A stretch of DNA of 64,000 bases, taken from NCBI RefSeq assembly GCF_016775475.1, contig NZ_JAEUXJ010000005.1:337235-401234 (forward strand), read 5' to 3'. The translations under genes were made by a program, and so were the position numbers. Shown one piece after another: positions 8,615-17,713 of this stretch (positions are counted from its first letter, which is position 1; every line of letters starts with the position of its first letter). The DNA comes from Belnapia mucosa (GTDB lineage: Bacteria; Pseudomonadota; Alphaproteobacteria; Acetobacterales; Acetobacteraceae). The notes below the pieces were generated by a model, which saw nothing but the letters and a program-made list of their open reading frames with translations, was not told the DNA's origin and made no database searches.

Positions 8615-9283
8615 TCACTGATGCCCCGCGATGCGGAAGCCGGAGCTTTCGATGGCCGCAGCCAAGCGCTCTTTGTCGATGGTCCGCAGGTCGTAGAGGA
8701 TGCGGGTCTCGCCCTTGTCGAAGGAGACGGCCTTCACGCCTGGCTCCTTCTCCAGAACCTCCTTGATGGCACTGGCGCAGTCCCCGCAGGGGAGATTTTC
8801 GATCCTGAAAGCCACATCCTTCAGGGACGCATCCGAGCCTCGACCTGAGGCAGAACAGCACGCCATGTCGTCGGCATCGTGCCGGGACAGCGCATCCATG
8901 ATCGCGCAGGCTTGCAGGCCACCCGACCCAAGGCAGGCCGCGATCAGCTGCTCCAGCATGCCACTGATGTTCTGAAGGTGCTGAATCTTGCGGCGCACGT
9001 CCTCGAGCTTCGCCGTCGCCCGGTCCCGCACATCGGCACATCCGGCGGCCGGATCGGATCGAAGCGCCAGAAGCTCCTGGATCTCGCGCAGAGAGAAGCC
9101 GAGCTCCTGCGCCTTCTTGATGAAGCGGATGCGCTCGACCGTATCCGTCGGATACAGGCGTACGCCTGTGCCTTGCGGCTTCGGTGGCTGCGCCACCAGG
9201 CGCTGCCGCTCATAGAATCGGATCGTCTCAACGCCGACACCCGCTTCCCGCGCAGCCCTGCCGATGGTCAGTCCCGCAGCCAT
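8615..9283 (-). CDS. MerR-family mercury-type regulator with fused C-terminal HMA domain
   Basis: A 222-residue protein. Residues 5-75 are a MerR winged helix (LTIGRAAREAGVGVETIRFYE...). The dimerisation helix carries Cys82, Cys117 and Cys126, with the same numbering and spacing as the three Hg(II) ligands of Tn501-type MerR. After about residue 126 the usual MerR ends. Here it continues through a C142-C143 pair into an HMA-like metal-binding domain (residues ~155-220, with CGDC at 166-169 in place of CxxC, and a betaalphabetabetaalphabeta-like pattern). Likely role: a mercury- or thiophilic-metal-responsive activator. No merT, merP or merA is present. A perfect palindrome lies upstream, consistent with autoregulation. 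Confidence 0.85.
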   Translation of the reverse strand: MAAGLTIGRAAREAGVGVETIRFYERQRLVAQPPKPQGTGVRLYPTDTVERIRFIKKAQELGFSLREIQELLALRSDPAAGCADVRDRATAKLEDVRRKIQHLQNISGMLEQLIAACLGSGGLQACAIMDALSRHDADDMACCSASGRGSDASLKDVAFRIENLPCGDCASAIKEVLEKEPGVKAVSFDKGETRILYDLRTIDKERLAAAIESSGFRIAGHQ

Positions 9284-9311
9284 TCGCTCTCCCTCGCACT
9301 CAGTGTGGAGT

Positions 9312-9327
9312 CCGTACCTAGGTACGG
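9312..9327. promoter_or_regulatory. Perfect 16-bp palindrome, candidate MerR operator
   Basis: CCGTACCTAGGTACGG is fully self-complementary and lies 29 bp upstream of the MerR-HMA start codon. On the minus strand it directly follows TTGATC, matching the mer promoter arrangement of TTGACT followed by CCGTAC...GTACGG. A 19-bp spacer would place a weak -10 (CCACAC) next. The half-site CCGTAC is the classical mer half-site. The direction suggests self-regulation rather than control of a separate mer operon. Confidence 0.7.
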
Positions 9328-9556
9328 GATCAAGATAGGTTTGGCGGGAAAGAGCCACCGGCTCCGCTCCCCTTGCTGGTTCTGTCGGGGTTGCAGGGAC
9401 CTGCCGTGCCTGGCGCCGTAGCGCAGTTTGCCGAGGGCCCACGGGATCGATGGCGGGACGCCAGGCGAGGGCGGCGAATCCGCCCAAGACGGCCTTGCGG
9501 TGCTTGCATGGGGTGCAGCGATGCCCGGCTAAGCCTGTCCCTGGCGGATCGCCAGC

Positions 9557-10507
9557 CTAGCCGGCAGGGCTGGTCTCCCGGCCTTTCGCCCAATGCTGCC
9601 GCGCTGAGTCATACAGCGACCGCGGCAAGGCATTGCGGCAGAACAGGGCGGCGACCTGGCGCGCCGAAAGCGCACCATGCCGCCAGGCGCGCAGCAGCAG
9701 GCCCACCGACTCCAGCGGCGCAGCCTTCCACAGATGCCCGCTCAGGAACCGTGCCTCTCCGGCCAGAAGCACATGCGGCGGCAGCAGCGGCGCGGCATGT
9801 TCCTCGAATTGCCGCATGATGCGGCGCCATTTCGCCAGGTCGTCGGCATGGGTGATGCGGTCGGGCCGCTCGTCATTGTGCCAGATGGTCAGCGGCTCCG
9901 GCACCAGCAGATAGGCCGCGCCCGAGGCGCCGAGCTCCATGAAGAAGAGATGCTCCTCCATCTGGCCCAGATCTTCCCGGAAGCGAATCTGCCGGGCGAG
10001 CCGGGCCGCCAGGAAGATCGCGCTCGACTGGAAGAAGCCCCCGTCATTGTAGAGGAATTCGCCGAAGCTGCGGCCCGGCCGCGGGCCTTCCAGGGGCCGG
10101 ATGATCTGTCGCCCCTCGGGCAGCACGACCAGGGTGCGGGTGACGCAGACGATCGTGTCGGGGTCGCTGGCGGCCAGCACCGCCTCGGCCTGTCGTGCCA
10201 GCTTCTCGGGCCGCCAGCTGTCGTCGGAATCGAGGAAGGCGATGAAGCGGCCCCGGGCCGCGGCGACGCCGGTATTGCGGGCGGCCGGCGCGCCGCGATT
10301 GCTCTCGTGCCGGATCAGCCGGATGCGTGGATCGGGGCCGCAGGCCTGCACGGCCGCGGCGAGATCCTCGGTTGAGCAGTCATCGACGATCACCAGCTCC
10401 CAATCCGGCAGTGTCTGGCCACGGACCGTCGCCAGGAGTTCGGGGATGAGATGGGCGCGGTTGAAGCAGGGCACGACAACGCTGACCAAGGGGGCTTCGT
10501 GGCTCAT
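9557..10507 (-). CDS. Family 2 glycosyltransferase
   Basis: Inverting GT-A fold enzyme, 316 residues, probably adding a sugar to a polyprenyl-linked exopolysaccharide repeat on the cytoplasmic face. Motifs include VSVVVPCFNRAHLIPELL at the N-terminus, ELVIVDDCSTEDL, NRGAPAARNTGVAAARG and the metal-binding FLDSDDSW near residue 93. The candidate base region MEEHLFFMELG lies near residue 205. The ATG at 10507 overlaps the upstream polymerase stop by 4 bp, so it is the last gene of the exoP-exoF-polymerase-GT unit. The donor and acceptor sugars cannot be deduced. Confidence 0.9.
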   Translation of the reverse strand: MSHEAPLVSVVVPCFNRAHLIPELLATVRGQTLPDWELVIVDDCSTEDLAAAVQACGPDPRIRLIRHESNRGAPAARNTGVAAARGRFIAFLDSDDSWRPEKLARQAEAVLAASDPDTIVCVTRTLVVLPEGRQIIRPLEGPRPGRSFGEFLYNDGGFFQSSAIFLAARLARQIRFREDLGQMEEHLFFMELGASGAAYLLVPEPLTIWHNDERPDRITHADDLAKWRRIMRQFEEHAAPLLPPHVLLAGEARFLSGHLWKAAPLESVGLLLRAWRHGALSARQVAALFCRNALPRSLYDSARQHWAKGRETSPAG

Positions 10508-11838
10508 GGCCTGCTTCCAAGGGGGGCGAGGGGAAAGTCGAGCTGCGGCCCCGGCCGGAGTGCCGCCGCTGCCTCGGCCTGCTGGCGGATGGCGATGTTC
10601 AGGCGCAGGACCAGATAGACGAAGATCAGGGGCAGGAATTCGTTGCCTACCCACATCAGGCTTTCGGAGAGGTTGTAGACCAGGAAGAAGGCCAGGAAGC
10701 CGGCGCAGAAGGGCGTCAGCCGGTCAGCGCTATGGCGCAGCAGCCAAGCCAGCTTCGCCGCCTGCACCGCCAGGACCAGCAGGAACAGCCCAAGGCCGAT
10801 GACCCCGGCATTGAGCGCAAGCTGCACATAGCCGTTATGCGCATGCGGCACGCCGAGATGCGTCGTCGCCCAGAACACCGCGCCGGGGCTGTTGCCGCCG
10901 GCCCAGAAGGCTTCGAACCCGTAGCCCAGCCAGGGCCTGACGGCGATCATCCGGAGCGCGAACTCCCAGACCAGGGTGCGCCCCGACGCATCCGCATCCT
11001 TGCCGAGCAGCTCCGCGATTGCCCCGGAGTTGCTCACGGCCAGGCCGATGAGCACGAGGCCGAGGCCGGTGGCGAAGGGGATCCAGGCCAGGGTGCCGGG
11101 GCTGGCCGAGCGCACCGCCCGTGCCAGCGCGAGCGCCGTCAGCGCCGCGAACAGCACCGGCAGCACCGAGGTCGAGCGGGCCGCCACCAGGCAACCGACC
11201 GCCAGCGGGAGAAGCAGCCAGGCCGCAGCCCGCACGCGCCGCGAACCGCCCCCAGCCTGCAGCAGCGCGACGGCGACCAGCAGGGACAATGCTGCGAAGG
11301 CACCGAAATGGTTCTTGTGGGCATACACCCCGCGCATCCTGCCCTCGGCATCGAGCCCGAGGCTCGGCATCGCGCCGGCGAGCAGGATGGAGCCCAGCAG
11401 GATCGGCAACGCGACTGCCAGCATGAGGGGGAGCATTCGCCGCAGCTCGAAGCGCAGCGCGAGATAACTGCCGAGCGCGATGACCCCAAGCAGCGCCACG
11501 ACGCGCCGGATGGAAATGCCCGGATCGACCGACCACAGGGCGGAGGCAGCGCACCATCCGGTCAGCAGCAGGGTCGGCACGCCCAGATAGCCGATCAGGC
11601 GGAAGGGCATGCGCAACAGCAGCAGCATAGCGCTGCCATAGATCCCGGCCAGGATGAGCTGCTTGGTGGCGTCGCCGGAGGTGGAGACCGCCTTCAGCGC
11701 CTCGGCCGGGTTCAGGTTCTCGACGCCCTGGGGCTGGTCGCCGACGATGAAGGGCATGGCGTTGAAGACCAGCAGCGCCAGGAAGGCATAGGCATGGCTC
11801 GCCCGGCCCGGCTCGTCCATGAAGGCCCTGGGTGTCAC
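10504..11838 (-). CDS. O-antigen ligase/polymerase (Wzy_C) family membrane protein
   Basis: A 444-residue polytopic inner-membrane protein with about ten to twelve hydrophobic segments and a central loop carrying the family pattern GVYAHKNHFG near residue 170 (Wzy/ExoQ/WaaL superfamily). It probably joins exopolysaccharide repeat units on the periplasmic face. The context favours polymerase over LPS ligase: it sits between the ExoF-like and GT2 genes, overlapping both by 4 bp. A second start (MDEPG) six codons downstream is possible. The C-terminal ~25 residues are hydrophilic and Ala-rich. Confidence 0.88.
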   Translation of the reverse strand: MTPRAFMDEPGRASHAYAFLALLVFNAMPFIVGDQPQGVENLNPAEALKAVSTSGDATKQLILAGIYGSAMLLLLRMPFRLIGYLGVPTLLLTGWCAASALWSVDPGISIRRVVALLGVIALGSYLALRFELRRMLPLMLAVALPILLGSILLAGAMPSLGLDAEGRMRGVYAHKNHFGAFAALSLLVAVALLQAGGGSRRVRAAAWLLLPLAVGCLVAARSTSVLPVLFAALTALALARAVRSASPGTLAWIPFATGLGLVLIGLAVSNSGAIAELLGKDADASGRTLVWEFALRMIAVRPWLGYGFEAFWAGGNSPGAVFWATTHLGVPHAHNGYVQLALNAGVIGLGLFLLVLAVQAAKLAWLLRHSADRLTPFCAGFLAFFLVYNLSESLMWVGNEFLPLIFVYLVLRLNIAIRQQAEAAAALRPGPQLDFPLAPLGSRP

Positions 11839-13076
11839 GGCGTCCGGCGGGGCAGGCCCGCAGCGAGGCGGTCCGGCGTCGCATCGGCGATCTCCAGCGC
11901 ATCGCCCGAGAGCAGCTCCGTATCCGCGGTGGCCTCGATCCTCTGGGGCACGCCGCGGACCCGGCGATGGATCACGGCCAGGGCCGCGACGCCGCTCTGG
12001 CGCAGCAGGCTGCCGCCGCCGGCGCCCATCCGGTCGCGCGCGGAATCGAGCCGGAAGCGGGCTTTCCCGGCCTCCGCCACCGCGTCCTTCAGGCCGTCCA
12101 GCAACCCGGCACGCCGGCGGTTGTCGAAGGCGTCGAGGCGCTGCGTCGCCTCCTCGATCTGGCGGCCGACCTCGGCCAGCCGCGCCCGGGTGTCGAAGAG
12201 CTGGGCCCGCGACTGGGTCTCGCCCCGCTGGGCATCATCGAGCCGGGCCATGGTCCCGACCGAGCGGTCCAGCAATTCGCGCGCCCGGTTGATGCTCTGG
12301 GACTGGCGGCTGAGCGCCACGGCGCTTTCCGCCTCGGCATTGACCAGGGCGGCGTGCTGCTCGCGCAGCGCCTCGACCAGCCGCTCGAGATAGGCCCGCT
12401 CGCGGTGCTGGGCGGCCAGGTCCGCCTGCAACTGCTGCTCCTCGGCGCCGAGGATGTCGGCGCGCACGATGGGGTCCACCGGCAGGTCCCGCAGCCGGCT
12501 GGGATCGAGCTGCTCCGTACCGGCCAGCTGCGCCCGCAGACGGGCCGCCCGGGCTTCCTGCCGGACCAGCTCGATGCCGGCCGCGCCGTAATCGCTGCGG
12601 GCTTCGAGGAGCTGGACGGGCGTCGCGCGCCCCTCGATCCGGGACAGGTCGTAGCCACCGGCCAGCGCGACCGCATTCCGCACCGTCATCCCCGGCTGGA
12701 ACCGATACTCGCCGGGCCGCGCCACGTCGCCGCCGACGGAGATCGGCCGGTATTCGATCACATCGACCGAGACCACCGGCCGCTGCACGACATTGCGTGC
12801 GGCCAGCATCTCCTGCAGCAGGGCCTGAAGCTGTGGCGGCGAGAGCTCGGCGGTGTCCACCATGCCCAGCACCGGATAGGCGATGCGCCCATCGGGGCCG
12901 ACCGTGGCGCGCCGGGTCAGGGCGGGCACGCCGGCGACGGCGATCTCGATCACGTCGCCGCTGCGCAGGGCAGGGCTGGCACCGGCCGCCACCGGCAGCG
13001 CGAGCCAGGCCGCGGCCAGCAGGGCCGCCAGGCGCCGGCCGATGCGAGGCCATGCGGCGGAGCGGTGCTCAAACAT
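11835..13076 (-). CDS. Polysaccharide export protein, ExoF/Wza-like
   Basis: Periplasmic or outer-membrane-associated export component, 413 residues from the ATG at 13076. After a signal peptide (IGRRLAALLAAAWLALPVAAGA, ending near residue 31) comes a Poly_export domain (LRSGDVIEIAVAGVPALTRRATV) and a SLBB-type block (ISVGGDVARPGEYRFQPGMT). A long coiled-coil region then spans about residues 190-350. This matches ExoF of succinoglycan-type systems rather than classical Wza, which lacks the coiled coil. There is no lipobox Cys. The start overlaps the upstream kinase gene by 8 bp and the stop overlaps the polymerase gene by 4 bp. Confidence 0.88.
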   Translation of the reverse strand: MFEHRSAAWPRIGRRLAALLAAAWLALPVAAGASPALRSGDVIEIAVAGVPALTRRATVGPDGRIAYPVLGMVDTAELSPPQLQALLQEMLAARNVVQRPVVSVDVIEYRPISVGGDVARPGEYRFQPGMTVRNAVALAGGYDLSRIEGRATPVQLLEARSDYGAAGIELVRQEARAARLRAQLAGTEQLDPSRLRDLPVDPIVRADILGAEEQQLQADLAAQHRERAYLERLVEALREQHAALVNAEAESAVALSRQSQSINRARELLDRSVGTMARLDDAQRGETQSRAQLFDTRARLAEVGRQIEEATQRLDAFDNRRRAGLLDGLKDAVAEAGKARFRLDSARDRMGAGGGSLLRQSGVAALAVIHRRVRGVPQRIEATADTELLSGDALEIADATPDRLAAGLPRRTP

Positions 13077-14757
13077 TCCCGGATTCCCGCGCCGCGGTGG
13101 TGCCGTAGCCCGGGCCGTAGATCCGGGCATCGGCATAGTCGTAATCGGCGAGCCGCCGCACATTCACCCGCGAGACGATGACCCCGGCGAGGGCCACGCC
13201 GCTATCGGCCAGCAGCCGCAGGCCGAGCATCAGCTGCGCCCAGCCGGTCCGGCCCCAGCGAGCGACGAAGACCGCGTAATCCGCCAGGCCGGCCAGGATC
13301 CGCGCATCGCCGACCGCCAGCACCGGCGGGCTGTCGATCAGGATCAGGTCATAGTCCTGCCGCCAAGCCTCCAGCGCGGCCTGCAGCCGTGCCGATCCCA
13401 GCACCTCGATCGCGCCGCCCGGCCGGACCTTGCCCGCGGTCAGGAAGGCCAGGCCGGTCGCCGGATCAGTGCGGATGGCGGCATCGAGATCGTGGCCATC
13501 GGCGACCCGGTCGGCGAGGCCCGGGGCCAGTGCGGCGCTGAACTGATGATGCAGCGTGGGGGCGCGCAGATCGGCATCGATCAGCAGGACCCGGCGACCG
13601 GAGCCGGCGATGCTGCTGGCCAGCGCGACAGCGGTGGTGGTCTTGCCCTCGGCCTGCAGCGCGGAGGTCACCAGCAGCACCGATCCGCCTGCCCCGGCCC
13701 TCCGCGTCAGCGGCCAGATGGCCGCCTGGAGCGAGGTCAGGGCGTCGGTGAAGGCCTGATCGCCCGCGGTTGCGCCGCCCTTGCGGCTGCCGGATTCCGG
13801 CACCAGGCCGAGCGCGTGCAGGCCCCGGCGCGAGAGCTCCTCCGTGCTCAGGACCGTCTGCTGCTGCCGGTAGTCCCGCAGCAGCGCCGCGGTGAAGCCG
13901 GCCCCGGCGGCGCAGACCAGCGTTGCGGCGATGATGACGACCCCGTTCGGAGAAGCGGGTGCCATTGGTGGCGTCGCGGTTGCGATGACGGACAGGCCGA
14001 CGATCTGGTAGCGCGCCTGATCGGCCAGCGACATATGGCCGAGGAAGCCCTCATCCGTGGCGGCAAAGCTGGCGAGGGCATTCGCCACCGCCGCCGCCTG
14101 GACCGGATCGGCGGCGCTGAAGCCGACCGAGACGAGGTTGGACCGGCCGATCCGCTCGACCTTCAGGCCCCGCCGCAACTGGCCGGCCGCCAGATCAGCC
14201 GGGTCCGCGGCGGGGGCGGCGCGCGGCTCGCCCTGCGGCTCCCGGCCGAGCCAATGGCCGATGCGCCGGCGCATCGCCGTGAGCCCACCGGGCGGTGGCG
14301 CAGCCTCGGGCGTTGGCCCGACGAGCCCGAGCCGGGCGGCGACCGCCTTCAGCGTCGCCGGCGAGCGGATCAGTTCGATGGCGCCGTCGGTATCCGGCTC
14401 GACCCGTGCCGGGTCGCGCAGCTGTTCGGGCGTGGCCAGCTGCGGTTGGCGGACGCCGACGATCATGGTCGCCTGGGCGGTGTAGCGTTCCGGCAGCACC
14501 AGCAGGGTCACGAGGCCCAGCGCCAGCACGGGCAGGAAGCCGAGCAGGACGGCCCAGCGCTGCCGCCAGAGCAGGCGCAACACCTGCCCCAGCACGGCCC
14601 GCGGATCGGGCGGCAGGGGGAGGCCAGCATCCATCCGGGGCTGGAGGCCGGGGAAGGAGCCCGGGCCGGCATGGCGGTACCGGGCCGCGGCCTGGACCGA
14701 AGGCCTGCCCGTGCCGGTTGGTGCGTGCTCGGGGGCGGGCATCGGGTCGGGCGGCAT
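13069..14757 (-). CDS. Polysaccharide co-polymerase/tyrosine autokinase, ExoP/Wzc-like
   Basis: Inner-membrane chain-length and export kinase, 562 residues from the ATG at 14757; a TTG at 14814 would add 19. The N-terminal Wzz domain has one membrane helix (AVLLGFLPVLALGLVTLLVL) and a second helix lies near residues 290-315. The C-terminal BY-kinase domain has Walker A (SALQAEGKTTTA), Walker A' (LLIDADLRAP) and Walker B (LILIDSPP). A short tyrosine-bearing tail (YDYADARIYGPGYG) is the likely autophosphorylation cluster. It is the first gene of its unit, 237 bp after the hydrolase gene, and a GGCCTAGGCC palindrome lies about 100 bp upstream. Confidence 0.9.
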   Translation of the reverse strand: MPPDPMPAPEHAPTGTGRPSVQAAARYRHAGPGSFPGLQPRMDAGLPLPPDPRAVLGQVLRLLWRQRWAVLLGFLPVLALGLVTLLVLPERYTAQATMIVGVRQPQLATPEQLRDPARVEPDTDGAIELIRSPATLKAVAARLGLVGPTPEAAPPPGGLTAMRRRIGHWLGREPQGEPRAAPAADPADLAAGQLRRGLKVERIGRSNLVSVGFSAADPVQAAAVANALASFAATDEGFLGHMSLADQARYQIVGLSVIATATPPMAPASPNGVVIIAATLVCAAGAGFTAALLRDYRQQQTVLSTEELSRRGLHALGLVPESGSRKGGATAGDQAFTDALTSLQAAIWPLTRRAGAGGSVLLVTSALQAEGKTTTAVALASSIAGSGRRVLLIDADLRAPTLHHQFSAALAPGLADRVADGHDLDAAIRTDPATGLAFLTAGKVRPGGAIEVLGSARLQAALEAWRQDYDLILIDSPPVLAVGDARILAGLADYAVFVARWGRTGWAQLMLGLRLLADSGVALAGVIVSRVNVRRLADYDYADARIYGPGYGTTAARESGNV

Positions 14758-14859
14758 CGGCTGGCGTCTCGCTTGCTGGTTACGGCCTGGGGGACCGCGG
14801 GAACGCACTGGCAAGCCGGGATGTGGCGCCAGGCGAGCGTCGCGTCGATCCGGCCTGAC

Positions 14860-14869
14860 GGCCTAGGCC
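14860..14869. promoter_or_regulatory. GGCCTAGGCC palindrome upstream of exoP-like gene
   Basis: Perfect 10-bp palindrome in the 237-bp gap between the glycoside hydrolase stop and the exoP-like start, 103 bp upstream of that start codon. The same sequence occurs in the two other non-coding gaps of this locus (18952-18961 and 19910-19919) at similar distances from start codons. It is a candidate operator for a shared regulator; the binding protein is unknown. Confidence 0.5.
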
Positions 14870-14994
14870 CGGAGCGGATGCGCCAGCAGGGCCGGAAGCG
14901 GGAATCCGCTGCCGACAGGGGAGTACAGCGGGCCAGACCCGGGAATCAAACGCAATCCGCCGCTGGGGCGGCCCGCCAGACTAGTCCCTTCGGC

Positions 14995-16329
14995 CTAATC
15001 GGGCCCACGCAGCGGCAGCGCGACCACGACCGGGCTGGCGGTCAGGCGCGGCAGACGGCCGCTCAGCCCGCCCAGGCCCTCGGGCCGGCAACCGGTATCC
15101 GCTGCGGCGGGGCCGGCGGGCGGCGGTTCGAGGCAGGCCCCCTCCTCGATGGCGACACGCTCGGCCGGCATGGAGGAGGTGGTCCAGGCGACCAGCGCCT
15201 CGGCCTGCTTTCCCCGGCCGAAGGCCAGGACGAAATCCGCCGGTCGCCGGGTCGATACCCGGCCCAGATAGCGCAGCCCCTTGAGGCCGTCCTGCAACCC
15301 GGCCAGGGCGGCATGGGCCGGCTTCGGTGCGCCGTGGAAGTCCACAAGCCCGAAATTCGCCTCGCGGTCGTCGGGATCGGGCCCGTCATTCTGCCAGTCA
15401 TAGAGGATGGTCAGCGGGATGCCGGCGACCAGGCTCAGCAGCGGGATGCGCAGCGCGTAATCCGCCTGGCGCTGCTCGGCCCCGGCGCCGCCGACCGAGG
15501 CATAGCCCCATTCGCCCGCGACCGGCAGGAGCGGAACCCGATCCGGCCCGGGCGGCCGGTGCCGCGCGATCAGGCCGCGCAGCCTGACCCAATCGGCCAG
15601 GACGCCCTCCGGCGCCTCCTCCCGGTAGGGATGCACGCTGAGGCCATCGAAGCAGCCGGCCCGGTCGGCGGCGGCGAAGTCGCGCAGGAAGGGGCTGCCG
15701 AGGCTCGCCGAGGCCGGGCCGAGCACGGCGGCGGCGGGTTCGAGGGCGCGGATCCGCTGGCAGGCCTGCTGGGCGAGCTCGATATAGGCCGGCCGGTTCA
15801 CCGGCTGGCCGAAATTGATGTCGGGCTCGTTCCAGACCTCCCAGATGGCCCGGCCGCGATAGCGCGCCACCGCGGCCTCGACGAAGGCCAGATAGGCGTC
15901 GCGGGCCGGGCCCGTGACCGGCGCGGCCCAGGCCATGGAGGGCGTGTCGGGCCGCCCGGGCTCCCGCGCGACATAGAGGGGATTGGAATAGGCGAGGATG
16001 AGCAGCGGGATCAGGCCGGCTGCCTCGGCATCCGCGAGCAGGGCGTCGGTGCGGCTCCAGTCGTAGAGCCCGGCCTGGGTCTCGACCGAGGCCCAGAGCA
16101 GGTCGGTGCGCACCACCCGCATGCCGAGGGCGCGGATCCGTTCCAGGTCCTGCCTGCGGCCCGCAGTGAAATGGATGTTCACGCCGAAGCCGCTGCCGAG
16201 CCCGCCTGCCTCGCCCCCGCCTGCCCCACCCAGGATCGCCAGCAGGCGGTTGGGCGGCGGTGCCGGCTGGGCCTGTGCCGCAGCGCATGCCAGGAGGGCG
16301 CCCGCCACGGCAAACCCGCTACCCCGCAT
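14995..16329 (-). CDS. Clan GH-A glycoside hydrolase (GH39/GH5-like), secreted
   Basis: A 444-residue protein with a Sec signal peptide (MRGSGFAVAGALLACAAAQAQ) and a (beta/alpha)8 hydrolase domain. The probable acid/base is Glu168 in WEVWNEPDIN, and the probable nucleophile is Glu273 in AGEWGYAS. GFGVNIHF near the start and the VVRTDLLWASVE block resemble GH39 and related families. It probably trims or edits the exopolysaccharide in the periplasm, as PslG does for Psl; that parallel is inference. The start at 16329 overlaps the flippase gene by 11 bp, so it is the last gene of the GT4-flippase-hydrolase unit. Confidence 0.82.
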   Translation of the reverse strand: MRGSGFAVAGALLACAAAQAQPAPPPNRLLAILGGAGGGEAGGLGSGFGVNIHFTAGRRQDLERIRALGMRVVRTDLLWASVETQAGLYDWSRTDALLADAEAAGLIPLLILAYSNPLYVAREPGRPDTPSMAWAAPVTGPARDAYLAFVEAAVARYRGRAIWEVWNEPDINFGQPVNRPAYIELAQQACQRIRALEPAAAVLGPASASLGSPFLRDFAAADRAGCFDGLSVHPYREEAPEGVLADWVRLRGLIARHRPPGPDRVPLLPVAGEWGYASVGGAGAEQRQADYALRIPLLSLVAGIPLTILYDWQNDGPDPDDREANFGLVDFHGAPKPAHAALAGLQDGLKGLRYLGRVSTRRPADFVLAFGRGKQAEALVAWTTSSMPAERVAIEEGACLEPPPAGPAAADTGCRPEGLGGLSGRLPRLTASPVVVALPLRGPD

Positions 16330-17713
16330 GGCGCAGCCGCCGCAGCGCGACCCAGGGCCTGAGCGCGTCCCGCGCCGCATCCCGCCCGAGGATGCCGACC
16401 GCACCGCGCATATGCAGCCCGAGCAGCACGGCCTCCGCCAGCACATTCGCCGCCGCGGCGCCCAGGGCGCCGAAGGCGGGCACCAGGGCGAGGCAGGCCA
16501 GCATGCTGGCCAGGGCGCCGAGGCCGAGATAGCGCGCCTTGCGGACCGTATCCGCCCGCGAGACATAGAGCGAGCTGTAGGCCATCTGCACGAAGCGGAT
16601 CGGGATGCCCGGTGCCAGGACCAGCAGCACCGCGGCGGCTTCGGCATAGCCCGGCCCGAAGACCAGCCGGACCGCGGGCCCGGCCAGCAGCGCGATCCCG
16701 AGCATCACCACCAGCCCGACCAGCAGCATGGCGGCGACGCCGAGCTGGAAGACATCGCGGAACCGGTCGCGGTCATGCTCCGCCCAGCGGTTCAGCTTGG
16801 CGACGAGGAAGCGGGTATAGACGACGCCCGGGATCAGCGCCGCGGCGGAGACCACCAGGAAGGCCACGTTGAAGGCTGCCGCTGCGGCCCCGCCGGCCAG
16901 CCATTCCAGGACCACGACGATGCCCTGGAAATAGAGCACGTAGAACATGGTCACCAGCGCATAGGGGCCCGCTTCCACCGCGGCATGGCCGATCGACGGC
17001 GCGCCAGCCGCCACCGGTCGGGCGCCCGTCACTGGGGGCGCATGCCCGGCCAGCCGGACCCGCCCGGTGAAGAGACCCGCCAGCAGCACCCCGCCGACGC
17101 CGGCCGTCAGGGCGCCGACCAACGCATAGCCGAGGACGACGCCGCCCAGCGTCACGCCGGAGGCGGCGAGCGCCGCGGCGGCCAGGATCAGGAAGCGCCC
17201 CGCCTGGGTCGCCGTCTGCAAGGCTGTCAGGCCGGTGAAGCGCTCCTCGAGCTGGAGCCGCGCCGAGGCCAGTTCCACCGCGACCTGACCCAGCAGGATC
17301 GGGATGCAGGCCGCCAACACCAGGGACCGCTCGGCCGGGGACAGGGTGCCGCCGGTGCCGGCATAGACCAGCAGCGCCAGTGCGCTCGCCGTGGTGGCAA
17401 GCGCCACCAGGCCGGCCGAGGGGCGCAGCCAGCGCCGCGCCGCCGCCCCTTCGGTGCCATAGGCGCGGAGCAGGAACCAATTCACCCCGGCCGAGGCCAC
17501 CGGGGTCAGGAAATTCACCGCCGCGAGCAGGGCGGCAAGGCTGCCGAAGCTCTCGAGCGGCAGGGTGCGCGCCAGCAGGATCTGCGTGGCGAAGGCCAGG
17601 CCCGAGCCGGCGAAGGTGCCGGTGAACAGGATCGAGAGACGCCCGGCGACCCGGCCGAGAGCGCTGCCCCGCCCAAGGGAAAAGGGTTTCCGAGACGGCT
17701 CAGGCGCCGGCAT
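16319..17713 (-). CDS. Polysaccharide flippase, Wzx/MATE-like
   Basis: A 464-residue membrane protein with about 12-14 hydrophobic helices, of the oligosaccharide flippase family (MOP superfamily). The opening GRVAGRLSILFTGTFAGSGLAF and the repeated small-residue helices are typical. It probably moves the lipid-linked repeat unit to the periplasmic face, where the Wzy-like enzyme polymerises it. It overlaps the GT4 gene by 14 bp upstream and the hydrolase gene by 11 bp downstream. No cargo specificity can be read. Confidence 0.87.
   Translation of the reverse strand: MPAPEPSRKPFSLGRGSALGRVAGRLSILFTGTFAGSGLAFATQILLARTLPLESFGSLAALLAAVNFLTPVASAGVNWFLLRAYGTEGAAARRWLRPSAGLVALATTASALALLVYAGTGGTLSPAERSLVLAACIPILLGQVAVELASARLQLEERFTGLTALQTATQAGRFLILAAAALAASGVTLGGVVLGYALVGALTAGVGGVLLAGLFTGRVRLAGHAPPVTGARPVAAGAPSIGHAAVEAGPYALVTMFYVLYFQGIVVVLEWLAGGAAAAAFNVAFLVVSAAALIPGVVYTRFLVAKLNRWAEHDRDRFRDVFQLGVAAMLLVGLVVMLGIALLAGPAVRLVFGPGYAEAAAVLLVLAPGIPIRFVQMAYSSLYVSRADTVRKARYLGLGALASMLACLALVPAFGALGAAAANVLAEAVLLGLHMRGAVGILGRDAARDALRPWVALRRLRHAG

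Noticed and set aside
12883..16362. Long plus-strand open frame of over 1100 codons opposite the exo genes
   Set aside because: It runs antisense to four recognised genes, is full of Arg/Gly/His/Ala as expected for the shadow of a GC-rich gene, and shows no domain.
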